DNA of 64,000 bases, taken from the NCBI GenBank assembly GCA_017471965.1, contig JAFURF010000070.1:1-64000 (forward strand), written 5' to 3'. This DNA comes from Bacteroidales bacterium. GTDB taxonomy: Bacteria; Bacteroidota; Bacteroidia; Bacteroidales; UBA932. Of the stretch, positions 19,421 through 27,988 are shown piece after piece; position 1 is the stretch's first letter; each line of letters opens with the position of its first letter. The translations under genes were made by a program, and so were the position numbers. The notes below the pieces were generated by a model. That model was not told the origin of the DNA, ran no database searches, and was given only the letters and a program-made list of their open reading frames with translations.

Positions 19421-19453
19421 AAAGCCTCCACCTCTCTGACTGATGGAGGCTTT
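19421..19453 (-). terminator. Strong hairpin between the lead lipoprotein gene and susC
   Basis: A perfect 10-bp inverted repeat (19,421-19,430 with 19,444-19,453, arms AAAGCCTCCA and TGGAGGCTTT) with a 13-nt loop. On the minus strand it is followed by a modest T-rich stretch, including TTTTTTC about 10 nt later. As no promoter is evident before susC, it may be an attenuator or a processing and stability element that sets the ratio of the lipoprotein to SusC. Confidence 0.5.
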
Positions 19454-19474
19454 GCCGATCTGTTGCTATATTAA

Positions 19475-21223
19475 TTAGCGCTTCTGAACGTCAACAGTAC
19501 CTGGAGCACAAACTCGACGATTGAAGAAGACGTAAGCGATATGCCAATCAACAAGTGTGTAGTCTCCATAAGCATCCTGCCAACGAACACCGAGTCCTAA
19601 TCTCAAACCGACTCCTGTATATGCATCTGTCAATCTGAGGTAACCGGTCTCATCAAACTGTACGCCGAGCGCTGCAAGATCTTCTCCTGAAATACCATCC
19701 CATCCCTGGATGATTTCACCATTACATTCTCCCTGAGCGATTGCCTTCATTTCTTCCTCTGACATTCCCCAGTTCCTTCTGTTTGAAGAAAGTACAGATG
19801 GCTGTGTACTCTTCCACCAGAAACCCTTTCCATACTTACCATTTCCTGTAAGAGCCTTACCGTAATCTCCAAGAACAACCTTCTTTGCATCTACATCAGT
19901 ATAGAAAAGTTGCTCCTCACCGACGTAAGCCTCCATCTTGCCTTCGCCCCAGCTCTGACAAGTCTGATTTGCGCCATCACCATGACGAAGACCCATCTGA
20001 TTTTCCCAATCAATGAAGATTTCTGCAAATGAAATCACATCACCTGGCTTGAGATATTTTCCTCCCTCATTGTCGCCTTCGAAATAGCCCCATTCCATAT
20101 GAGGAGCACCCTTTGCGAAATCATTACTGAAATATGCACCAGGGAGGTCAAGACCTGGAACAGGATTGTCAATCTTCCAGTATACCTTGTTCTTGATGAC
20201 ATCGTTTACTGTCATATAGATAAGTATACCGTTCTTCTCCTGATCATAGAAGTCAGAACCTGGACGCTCTGCAAACTCGAACTTACCGTCTGAAGCAAGC
20301 GATCTGCTAAGAAGGTCATACTTACCCTGTACTGCAGCATTCTGCTTGTCAGCAGGTGCGAGTTGGAATGCCACGTTTCCTTCAGGGAGGTTCTTATAAT
20401 AATCCTTAAGATTGAAGCCGGCAACAAATGTAACGGCAGAATTAGGAATAAGGACGCTATACTCGCCTGTTCCGATTTCAGTCACCTGAACACCGTCAGC
20501 AAATTCTGCAGCAGCAAGAGCCTCGCTCTCGAATGAGAATTCAGAAGCAACCTCTACTGTGAATGCATCAGAAGTGATGATAGTGCCGCCTGAAGTCATA
20601 GAAACCACAACAACATAAGACTTACCGGCCTGTACTGCAAGACCCTTGAGGGTAAGCACCACATAACCGTTTTCAGCCACTGCGCTTTCAACTTTAATGA
20701 GAGAACTTGCACGAGTCTGGAGTTGCTCTGCAACTGCGATATCAAATTGAGCGTTTGCAACGTCAACTGCAGGAGTAGCAAGGAATCTAACCTTAGCACC
20801 GTCATTTCCAAGAAGAACCTTACCGTCAACATATTCTGGTACGTAAACGAGAGAGTTTACTGATGCACCTGTAGGGATAGTATATGACTCACCGTCAACT
20901 GTGATGGTGAAGTTGCCTTCACCCTGAGTTACTGTAACTGATGATCCGCCACCGGCGCCACCGCCTGTAGCAGCGTTGATCACAACTGTCTGACCGTCGC
21001 TGAGAACGAAGGTCCAGTTACCCTTCGCGTCCTGTGTCGCACTGGTGATAGATGCTCCTGTCATGAGAGCCTTGCCGAGTTGAGCCTTGATCTCAGAGAT
21101 ATAGCCCTCGAGGACTGTCACTCTGCTTGACAACTCGTCATACTGATTTTCGCATGAAACGAATGTTCCTGCCGAAAGAACAACTGCGCCGCATAAAAGC
21201 GCGCTGAAGAATTGCTTTTTCAT
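19475..21223 (-). CDS. Putative glycan-binding surface lipoprotein with N-terminal coiled coil (DUF4988-like)
   Basis: A 582-residue lipoprotein with lipobox Cys25 (SAGTFVSCENQYDELSSR). Next comes a short coiled coil (about 28-55, LSSRVTVLEGYISEIKAQLG), a pattern typical of the DUF4988 / PL29-N-terminal-like segment. A Gly-rich linker GGGAGGGSS sits near residue 92. The rest is beta-rich repeats with two or more sandwich-like domains and no recognised catalytic residues. It is the first gene of the main operon, with its own promoter region at 21,277-21,291. A coiled-coil stalk and leading position suggest a surface glycan-binding protein. The function is inference; a lyase role is possible but not supported by any motif I can see. 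Confidence 0.6.
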   Translation of the reverse strand: MKKQFFSALLCGAVVLSAGTFVSCENQYDELSSRVTVLEGYISEIKAQLGKALMTGASITSATQDAKGNWTFVLSDGQTVVINAATGGGAGGGSSVTVTQGEGNFTITVDGESYTIPTGASVNSLVYVPEYVDGKVLLGNDGAKVRFLATPAVDVANAQFDIAVAEQLQTRASSLIKVESAVAENGYVVLTLKGLAVQAGKSYVVVVSMTSGGTIITSDAFTVEVASEFSFESEALAAAEFADGVQVTEIGTGEYSVLIPNSAVTFVAGFNLKDYYKNLPEGNVAFQLAPADKQNAAVQGKYDLLSRSLASDGKFEFAERPGSDFYDQEKNGILIYMTVNDVIKNKVYWKIDNPVPGLDLPGAYFSNDFAKGAPHMEWGYFEGDNEGGKYLKPGDVISFAEIFIDWENQMGLRHGDGANQTCQSWGEGKMEAYVGEEQLFYTDVDAKKVVLGDYGKALTGNGKYGKGFWWKSTQPSVLSSNRRNWGMSEEEMKAIAQGECNGEIIQGWDGISGEDLAALGVQFDETGYLRLTDAYTGVGLRLGLGVRWQDAYGDYTLVDWHIAYVFFNRRVCAPGTVDVQKR

Positions 21224-21276
21224 AATAGATAGTGTTTAATTATGTTTGGTAATTGGTGATTTCTCGCCATCATTAA

Positions 21277-21291
21277 CGTTACAAAGTAACG
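21277..21291 (-). promoter_or_regulatory. Probable promoter -7 region inside a 15-bp palindrome
   Basis: The palindrome is CGTTAC-AAA-GTAACG. On the minus strand it contains TTACTTTG (21,289-21,282), which matches the Bacteroidetes -7 consensus TAnnTTTG at 7 of 8 positions. It lies about 55 bp upstream of the lead lipoprotein gene and just after the terminator of the previous gene. The same ACAAAGT-centred palindrome occurs before the GH2 operon at 34,810-34,824, so it may also be an operator. No convincing -33 element is visible. Confidence 0.5.
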
Positions 21292-21364
21292 AGCGACACC
21301 TTAATAATGACTTAAAACCCCATTAATCCGCTGATAAAAATACACGAAAGTTCACTTTTTAATC

Positions 21365-21401
21365 AAAAAAGTGCTGAAAAATTCAACTTTTCCAGCACTT
21401 T
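21365..21401 (-). terminator. Intrinsic terminator after the DUF5703-type gene
   Basis: On the minus strand, AAAGTGCTG-GAAAA pairs with TTTTT-CAGCACTTT around a short loop, ending in a run of T. It starts 13 bp beyond the stop of the DUF5703-type gene. It separates that gene from the main susCD operon, which starts again at about 21,280. Confidence 0.8.
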
Positions 21402-21414
21402 CATCATATTGCAT

Positions 21415-23613
21415 CTACATACGCTCCATTCTGACTACCCGGTCACCGTCACTGATGACACGGACGGACTTTCCGCCAGGAGTCCGAAGTTTGAAATCTG
21501 CACTCCATCCGTCAGGTAGAGCAGGAAGTATCATCTCCTGTCCGTTGATGCAGTTCAGGACCATGTACTGCATGGCGAGCGCTATTACTCCGCCGTTGTC
21601 AAGATCCGGCGTATAGTCGCTGCCAGGTCTCCAGAATGCAGGGAAACGTATTTCCTTGTCCACCGCATTTACCTTACGCATGAGATACTTACGGGCCTCT
21701 TCGGCATCTCCCATCAAGGCCGCCTGGATTGCATCCTGGGCCCAGCAGGTAGGAGCATCGAAGACACGATGCTCGAAGGTCTTTCTTGCTACCTCGATAT
21801 CAGGAAGGCCGAGGCCATACAACCTGAACGGGAACACCGTGTAAAGTTCCGGATTCTCTAAATTGCGTCCTTCACCGTACTCATAAGCAGGAAGGATACG
21901 TCCGTCTGCCATAGGAATCTCCGGAACGGCCTTCGCACAGGCCTCCCATTCTGCCTTGAGAGCATCACTCACCAGACCTTCAGGAAGCCGGGCAAGACCG
22001 GCAAGTGTATATTTCAAGCCTGCAATATAGTCCACAGGATTGAGGCAGTCCCAGAACTGCTCAAGTGAATTGGCCGGAATGAAACTGAACTTTCTGTCTA
22101 TCACAGGCCAGTGCTCCTTGAAGAAACGGATGGTCTGGGTGGCAAAAGGAACGACATAATCCTTCGCAAAATCCTGGTCGTCAGTATAATCGTAATATTC
22201 AAGCATCAGGGCGAGCATCTCGAGCGCTCCTGAATAATGATATCTGATCCACCTTGTCTGCGGAGCCTTGCCGTACTTGTTGTCCCATCCCCAGTCGTCC
22301 TGGATGAACATTCCGAAGAAGTTGAGGGTCTCGGGGAAGAATGCACCGCCATGGCCGTAATATTTCCTTGTCACATCCATCTGCAGAGGCATCATGCCCA
22401 TATACATGTCAAACCAAGGCATGAGAAGGTCGAAATCGCCTGAAACCACGAGCGGCCAGTAATAGAGACGGCAGTTCTGATGCCAGTAACCCGGTCCCCA
22501 CCTGCGGAAATCCGCATCATTCCCTTTATAATCAAAGGTAAGGGTGCCGCCGTTGAACTTGACAGGATATGCTCCCCTGCCCTGGCAGGCCATCATATAG
22601 CGTTGAAGAAGATAGCCTTCTGTAGCCTTGTGTGCGTCCTCGTCTCCGGTCATGAAGATCCAACTCCTGTTCCAGAAGTCTCTCCACCACTGCACATGTG
22701 CCTTCTCTGCAGACTTTCTGTCGGTCTTCCCTGCTTTATCCGACAGCGCCTGAACCTCACTCTTCCATTGTCCGAGCGTAGGAGTCTGGGCTGTATATGC
22801 CACTATATCAACAGACGCAGTCTTTGCAGGAGCCTCACTCACAAGAGAAAGGCCGTCTTCCGAAACCTTCATCCCGGTTCCTGTCATCATGGCACCGAAA
22901 GTCCTGTACATATACGGATCCGGATACTTGGAAACGAATTCCTCCGCATTCTGACGTTCCATGATCAGAGGATAGAGGGAAGTCTCGTTTCTGTGGGCCC
23001 ACACCACCGCATTGCCTTCGCTCAGTACGACATCGGCATTTTCTGCAGGCTTCACGGGACTTCCGGCCACTCCACGGAAACTGTCAGCAAGAGGGTGGCC
23101 TCCATGAGGGAGGACGAAACCCTTACGCATGAGTTCGGAAGTGCAGGTCACAGAGACCTTCCTGTCCGCACTCACATCGACATGCACGACAGGACTGTTT
23201 GCATCCACCCACACCGCAACATCGCATTTCACTGACTTTGAGCATGCTCTCACATTCATCCTGCCGTCTGCAAGACGCAGGGTCTGAACATATGCATCAT
23301 TATTCTCGAAAGGATTCGGACTGAGACTCACACGCACTCGTCCGACCTTAAGAAGTCTGGTAGACTCGGCCCATGCATCGGATTTTCCTATATAGAGCAT
23401 AAGGTCACCTCCCTGCTCGACCCAGGCATTGACGGTGATGTCACCGTTGCCTAGGGGCATGGATTCGAGGGAACCTGTCCTACTCATGGTATTCCAACTG
23501 ACATTGTAGGTGTCCAGTTTCTTCAGGACATCAGAAGGAAGTGCTCCGTCATGCCGCGCACTCGCTGCGGAGCATGACAAAACAGCGGCCATAACCAATA
23601 ACAACGTTTTCAT
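21415..23613 (-). CDS. DUF5703-type protein, probable alpha-toroid glycosidase
   Basis: A 732-residue secreted protein with a signal peptide (about 1-19). Residues about 30-290 form a beta-sandwich domain with SWNTMSRTGSLESMPLGNGD, which I associate with the DUF5703 family. From about 300 it becomes helical, like an (alpha/alpha)6 barrel as in GH95 and related clan members. Conserved-looking stretches are YWHQNCRLYYWPLVVSGD, GGAFFPETLNFFG and LPALPDGW near the C-terminus, the last typical of such enzymes. The family has no activity known to me, so the substrate is open. The gene is flanked by a duplicated 54-bp segment upstream (23,621-23,818) and a terminator downstream, so it is probably transcribed with or just after the GH31 gene. 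Confidence 0.7.
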   Translation of the reverse strand: MKTLLLVMAAVLSCSAASARHDGALPSDVLKKLDTYNVSWNTMSRTGSLESMPLGNGDITVNAWVEQGGDLMLYIGKSDAWAESTRLLKVGRVRVSLSPNPFENNDAYVQTLRLADGRMNVRACSKSVKCDVAVWVDANSPVVHVDVSADRKVSVTCTSELMRKGFVLPHGGHPLADSFRGVAGSPVKPAENADVVLSEGNAVVWAHRNETSLYPLIMERQNAEEFVSKYPDPYMYRTFGAMMTGTGMKVSEDGLSLVSEAPAKTASVDIVAYTAQTPTLGQWKSEVQALSDKAGKTDRKSAEKAHVQWWRDFWNRSWIFMTGDEDAHKATEGYLLQRYMMACQGRGAYPVKFNGGTLTFDYKGNDADFRRWGPGYWHQNCRLYYWPLVVSGDFDLLMPWFDMYMGMMPLQMDVTRKYYGHGGAFFPETLNFFGMFIQDDWGWDNKYGKAPQTRWIRYHYSGALEMLALMLEYYDYTDDQDFAKDYVVPFATQTIRFFKEHWPVIDRKFSFIPANSLEQFWDCLNPVDYIAGLKYTLAGLARLPEGLVSDALKAEWEACAKAVPEIPMADGRILPAYEYGEGRNLENPELYTVFPFRLYGLGLPDIEVARKTFEHRVFDAPTCWAQDAIQAALMGDAEEARKYLMRKVNAVDKEIRFPAFWRPGSDYTPDLDNGGVIALAMQYMVLNCINGQEMILPALPDGWSADFKLRTPGGKSVRVISDGDRVVRMERM

Positions 23614-23620
23614 ATTTTTA

Positions 23621-23818
23621 CCTTATCACTTTTTCAACTTCAAATAACTTATCACAATTTTCCGGGACGTGCATGATATGAAAAATATTCTTACACGTTA
23701 CCCTTCCCCTAAATCCCCTTCCTCGGGAAGGGGACTTACTTTCGCTTCGCTCAAATCTTTCTTCCTTATCACTTTATTCAACTTCAAATAACTTATCACA
23801 ATCTTGTGGGACGTGCAT
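23621..23818. repeat. 54-bp direct repeats flanking an 89-bp hairpin-bearing insert
   Basis: Segments 23,621-23,674 and 23,764-23,818 are nearly identical direct repeats that differ by a few substitutions and small indels. Between them, 23,675-23,763 contains a GC-rich hairpin CCCCTTCC-TCG-GGAAGGGG and a TTCGCTTCGCTC stretch. The right copy abuts the GH31 stop and the left copy abuts the DUF5703-type start, so the whole 207-bp gene-free spacer is built from this duplication. No promoter is clear in it. Confidence 0.7.
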
Positions 23819-23820
23819 AC

Positions 23821-26106
23821 TTACAGTGCGACCTTTATCGCGGAGCCGGTGTATCGCACTTCGGTTCCTGCAGACTCATTGTCAAGACCGAGTCCGGCGC
23901 CTTCCCCGACAAGGATTACTCTGAACACCCTGTCCTTGAGCATCTCAGGGAAATTGCCCTGACGGTCATGTATGGTAAGTTCACGACGTCTTTCGTTCCA
24001 TGTCATCCTGATGGTGGTGTACCCGCCATCCTCATATGCATATCCGTCCTTCGCATCCTCGTAGAGCACGAACTCGCCGTCAGCGCCGGGATATATCCTG
24101 ACAAGAAGGTCATCCCACTCCTTCTCAAGGGCATACTGCACTGTAGGGCCTACAGGAAGGACTGTACCGGCCTTAACATAGACAGGGATTTCATCGACAG
24201 GAGTCTGTCTGGTGATGGTGCGGCCGCCATTGACGGCCTTGCCGGTCCAGAAATCAAACCATTGTCCCTCAGGAAGATATACATCTCTCACGTCTTCCGG
24301 AGAAGTGACCGGTGCCACAAGGAAAGACTCTCCGAACATATACTCGTCATCGATGCTCCATGTCTTTTTGTCCTCTGGCCATTCCATGAAGAGCGCACGC
24401 ATGAGGGTCGCGTTTTCGGAAGTGACCTTCCACGATGTACTATATAGATAAGGAAGGAGGCGATATCTCAGGTTGATGAATTTCTCCTGGGCATCGAAAG
24501 CCCAGTATCCTCTGTCACCGAACATGAAGATCTCGCGAGGAGTGTTGCTTCCGTGCGAACGCATCATGCCTGTGAATACGGCAAACTGCATCCATCTCAC
24601 ATAAAGTTTGTGGAACGCAGGGTCCTTCACACCTTCAGGAAACTCCCTCCATGTCCAGAATCCTCCGATGTCGCTGTTCCAGTAAGGGATGCCGCCGAGA
24701 GAGAAGTTCAGGGCTGCAGGAATCTGGTCATTGAGGACCTGCCAGTCGGCAAAGATGTCTCCCGACCAGACATGCGTTCCGTAGCGCTGCTGTCCGAGGT
24801 AAGCGGAACGGGTCAGGATCAGAACGCGCTTGTCGTCCGAATCCGCACGCTGATGGTCATATACACCGCCTGTTGACACGATAGGGAAAGTGTTGCGGAC
24901 GTCGCGGAACGAGCCTTCCGGAGTCATATAGTCATAGTCCTCAGGCTTGATCGGATTGTGCTCAGGCTCAGTAGCATCAAGCCACCATCCTGCAATGCCT
25001 ATGTCGAACATGTTCTTCTTGATGTACTTCCAGTATATGTCGCGCGCAGCAGGGTTCCAAGGGTCGTACACCTTCACTCCATGATCCTGAGGGAAGGTCT
25101 CGTGAGCCATAAGGAGATTGTTGTCCGCGAATTCCTTATATATATTGGTATTCGGACCGAACGAAGGCCATATCGAAATTATGGCATTGGCATTCATATC
25201 CTTGACCTGCTTCATCATGCCGACAGGATCGGAGAAGCCCGGATTGAGGAACTCGACGGCATTCCACCAGTGGTGGTCATCACCCCAGTAACGCCAGTCC
25301 TGCACGATTCCGTCAAGAGGCACATTGAGGTCACGATACCTCTTCACGACTCCGACGAGCTGGTCCTGAGTAGCATACCTCTCCCTTGACTGGAAGAATC
25401 CGAAACTCCAGAGAGGAAGCATAGGAGACGTGCCGGTCAATGTACGCAGACCTGCCACAACTCCGTCAGCGTCACCTCCGTATATGAAATAATAGTCACA
25501 GAATTCACCGGTCTCCGAATCGAAGGTCATTCCCTCTGCATTATCCCTGAACCAGGTGGACGAGCAGTTGTCCCAGAAGATGGCATAACCTTTCACTGAG
25601 TGTACCACAGGGATGCCTATCTCCATATTGACCTGCTGGAGGAAGACATTCATGCCCCTCTGGTTGAAGGCCCCGTGCTGATGCTGGCCAAGTCCGTATA
25701 TGGCCTCATCCTTGTCAAGGACAAAGGTCTGGGACTTTGCGGAATAAGCGTCAGGCCTCTCCTTCAGAATCACATTCTTCTTGTCCGAGAAGACGATCTG
25801 ATCCGCACTCATGTCATACGACACCTTGAGAACCGGGTTCGAGAGAGTCACGACTCCGTTTCTGGAAGTGACCTTCACCTTCACATCCTGCGGCGTCATG
25901 ATCACCGATGGTGAATACTTCTGCGGACGCTCTGGTGCAGCATACTTGAACACCCTCACGATTTCTGGAGAAAGACTTGTAACTTCAACAGTCACACCGT
26001 CATCCGTAACCTTGAAACCATTTCCAAGACGCTCTATATCCTGAGCCTGCATTGCAAATCCGAAAGCAAGAAACACTGCTGTGATGAATAAATTCTTTAC
26101 GGTCAT
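23821..26106 (-). CDS. GH31 alpha-glycosidase (alpha-xylosidase or alpha-glucosidase)
   Basis: A 761-residue secreted enzyme with a signal peptide ending near MQAQ (residue 22). It has the N-terminal galactose-mutarotase-like sandwich, then a catalytic barrel. The GH31 landmarks are VQDWRYWGDDHHWW, the nucleophile Asp377 in WWLDATEPE and the acid/base Asp450 in VWSGDIFADW. C-terminal beta domains with GQWFDFWTGKAV follow. Family members act on alpha-xylose, alpha-glucose or alpha-galactose; the WWLDATEPE form is common in Bacteroidetes alpha-xylosidases, so I favour alpha-xylosidase with modest certainty. It is divergent from the membrane-spanning regulator with 146 bp between the starts, an arrangement that suggests direct control. 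Confidence 0.9.
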   Translation of the reverse strand: MTVKNLFITAVFLAFGFAMQAQDIERLGNGFKVTDDGVTVEVTSLSPEIVRVFKYAAPERPQKYSPSVIMTPQDVKVKVTSRNGVVTLSNPVLKVSYDMSADQIVFSDKKNVILKERPDAYSAKSQTFVLDKDEAIYGLGQHQHGAFNQRGMNVFLQQVNMEIGIPVVHSVKGYAIFWDNCSSTWFRDNAEGMTFDSETGEFCDYYFIYGGDADGVVAGLRTLTGTSPMLPLWSFGFFQSRERYATQDQLVGVVKRYRDLNVPLDGIVQDWRYWGDDHHWWNAVEFLNPGFSDPVGMMKQVKDMNANAIISIWPSFGPNTNIYKEFADNNLLMAHETFPQDHGVKVYDPWNPAARDIYWKYIKKNMFDIGIAGWWLDATEPEHNPIKPEDYDYMTPEGSFRDVRNTFPIVSTGGVYDHQRADSDDKRVLILTRSAYLGQQRYGTHVWSGDIFADWQVLNDQIPAALNFSLGGIPYWNSDIGGFWTWREFPEGVKDPAFHKLYVRWMQFAVFTGMMRSHGSNTPREIFMFGDRGYWAFDAQEKFINLRYRLLPYLYSTSWKVTSENATLMRALFMEWPEDKKTWSIDDEYMFGESFLVAPVTSPEDVRDVYLPEGQWFDFWTGKAVNGGRTITRQTPVDEIPVYVKAGTVLPVGPTVQYALEKEWDDLLVRIYPGADGEFVLYEDAKDGYAYEDGGYTTIRMTWNERRRELTIHDRQGNFPEMLKDRVFRVILVGEGAGLGLDNESAGTEVRYTGSAIKVAL

Positions 26107-26213
26107 AATTTCTTTTTTTGTAAATATAGGAGTTAAAGATTAACCGTTTCATTAAAAAACAATTAACCCGGACATAAAGTGATATTACTTTATTTTCTTT
26201 CAAAAAAAAGTGT

Positions 26214-26221
26214 TATTTTTG
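26214..26221 (+). promoter_or_regulatory. -7 promoter element of the PUL regulator gene
   Basis: TATTTTTG matches the Bacteroidetes -7 consensus TAnnTTTG exactly and lies 31 bp upstream of the regulator start codon. The -33 region has only a weak TTTC. The opposite strand of this 146-bp intergenic region should hold the GH31 promoter; the best candidate is a degenerate TATATTTA close to that gene. Confidence 0.5.
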
Positions 26222-26252
26222 CGTTGATACACATAACCGAAACGAACAGACC

Positions 26253-27905
26253 ATGAAAAAAATACTGACTTCAATATTGTTTTTCTTTGCTTGTATCGCC
26301 CTCATGGGACAGGATACCGAGTATGGTCTTCACATACAGACATGGCCGCATCCTACTGCAGCGTTCACCAGCCTTGCACTGGAAGACGGCGAGCCCATAA
26401 AGGCAGGCAGCAAGGAGACCACTTTGGGATTCAGATTATGGAACCGTGAAGAAAATGTCTTCGGAGTGGTATTCCGCATAATTACCGACGCCAACAAGAC
26501 CATCGACCTGATGTACAGTGTCGCCGAAAACGACAGGAGGTTCCCGAATCTTATAATTAACAATAAGGTATACCCACTCAGTCACGAAGTGAGACTTGGG
26601 TGCTGGATCGATGTGGAACTTCGGATAAATCCGGTCCAGAAATCGATCAGCATGACATATGACGGTGAAGAGATAAGCATAGACTGTCCGGAAGTTCTTC
26701 CGATCCATGATATGCGCATCTACTTCGGCAGATGCCCCGTTGTTCAGTACGACCTTGACAATGTGGCCAGTGTCAACATCAAGGACATATGCATATCGCA
26801 CAATGACAAGCCTTTCAGGGAATGGGACATGTGCTTCCATCAGGGCGACACATGTTTTGACAAAAAGGAAGCGAAGCCGGCCATCTCTGCAAACGGCAAA
26901 TGGCTTCTCGACCAGCATCTTGTATGGAGGCTCATCCACAAGCAGGAATTCAACGGTACGCCATCCATTGCCTTCGACCCCGGCAGAGCCACATTCTACA
27001 TGGCAAATGACGGGAAACACCTGTATTCTTTCGACTGCCGGGACAGAAAGCCAGCGACGACAGAGGTAAAAGGAGGGGAATTTGCGGCCGTATATCCAAA
27101 CTGCATGTATTTCATACAGGAAACAGGCAATCTTTTCTCATACAACCTTGACCAGAACATCTATTCCTGCTTCGATTTCGAAACAGACCGTTGGAAAAGC
27201 CGCAAGGCTCCCGAAATGAAGCACAAGGAGTATTACTGGAACAATACCGTTACATGGAATAACGAAGACTCCACCCTCATCAGTTTCGGAGGCTACGGTC
27301 ACTACCAGTTCAATAATGAACTCCTGATCAGTCATCCGTGTAGCAGGATGCCGCAGAAAAGGGTACATCTGAAGGAAATAGATCCGAGATATTCCCCTGC
27401 CTCAGTGCTGGTGGACAGCATGCTGTACATCTTCGGAGGACGAGGCTGCCCTTCCGGCAAGCAGGAGATGACGCAGAAGAACTATTATGACCTCTATGCC
27501 GTCAACATCCACTCGATGCAGGTATTCAAACTTTGGGAACACACGGAAAGGCCGCTGGACGGAGACTTCATGCCGGGCAGCAACATGATATACGACAAGA
27601 AGAACGATTGCTTCTATGTGTTCTCGACACAGCAGGGATGCTCTATGATGAAGATCAGCAGGACAGAGCCGAAGATAGAACTCACCTCGCATCCTATCCA
27701 CCACTGGTTCAATGCACAGCACCTTTTCACAAACCTATACCATTCAGGAGACCGCTTCTACGCTGTCTTCCAGCAGACTCAGGTGAGTGGTACCTCACAG
27801 GTGTACTTATATGAACTGAACGCACCTCCTGTGGTCATCAAGGACGCATTATACGCTGCCCCCCCAAGGAGAATTCTAAAGCAAATACTGGAGAAAAGAG
27901 CCTGA
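26253..27905 (+). CDS. Membrane-spanning PUL regulator, N-terminal part (LamG-like + kelch sensor), frameshifted
   Basis: This 550-residue frame encodes a signal peptide (about 1-20), a LamG/concanavalin-like sandwich (about 25-195), and a kelch-type beta-propeller (about 235-520, with SFGGYGHYQFNNELL and MLYIFGGRGCPSGK). It stops at TGA after the segment ALYAAPPRRILKQ. The change comes at seven C (27,859-27,865). In the -1 frame, the sequence after the run continues without interruption into a membrane helix and a DNA-binding domain. Full length would be 838 residues. The periplasmic sensor probably binds a glycan or breakdown product of the PUL. Whether the run is a real mutation, a phase-variable switch, a -1 frameshift site or an assembly error cannot be told from here. 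Confidence 0.85.
   Translation: MKKILTSILFFFACIALMGQDTEYGLHIQTWPHPTAAFTSLALEDGEPIKAGSKETTLGFRLWNREENVFGVVFRIITDANKTIDLMYSVAENDRRFPNLIINNKVYPLSHEVRLGCWIDVELRINPVQKSISMTYDGEEISIDCPEVLPIHDMRIYFGRCPVVQYDLDNVASVNIKDICISHNDKPFREWDMCFHQGDTCFDKKEAKPAISANGKWLLDQHLVWRLIHKQEFNGTPSIAFDPGRATFYMANDGKHLYSFDCRDRKPATTEVKGGEFAAVYPNCMYFIQETGNLFSYNLDQNIYSCFDFETDRWKSRKAPEMKHKEYYWNNTVTWNNEDSTLISFGGYGHYQFNNELLISHPCSRMPQKRVHLKEIDPRYSPASVLVDSMLYIFGGRGCPSGKQEMTQKNYYDLYAVNIHSMQVFKLWEHTERPLDGDFMPGSNMIYDKKNDCFYVFSTQQGCSMMKISRTEPKIELTSHPIHHWFNAQHLFTNLYHSGDRFYAVFQQTQVSGTSQVYLYELNAPPVVIKDALYAAPPRRILKQILEKRA
27859..27865 (+). other. C7 homopolymer frameshift site joining the two regulator frames
   Basis: The codons GCC CCC CCA span a run of seven C. 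Adding one C, or slipping back one base, moves translation from the sensor frame to the frame that encodes ENSKANTGEKSLIPIII and the rest. The last bases, C CCC CCA, also fit the X XXY YYZ form of a -1 slippery heptamer. Confidence 0.8.
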
Positions 27906-27988
27906 TCCCTATAATCATCGCTCTTGCAGTACTCATTGCCGCATATCTTATCTACAGAAGAAGGCATCCTGCTCCTTCCAATAAGACC

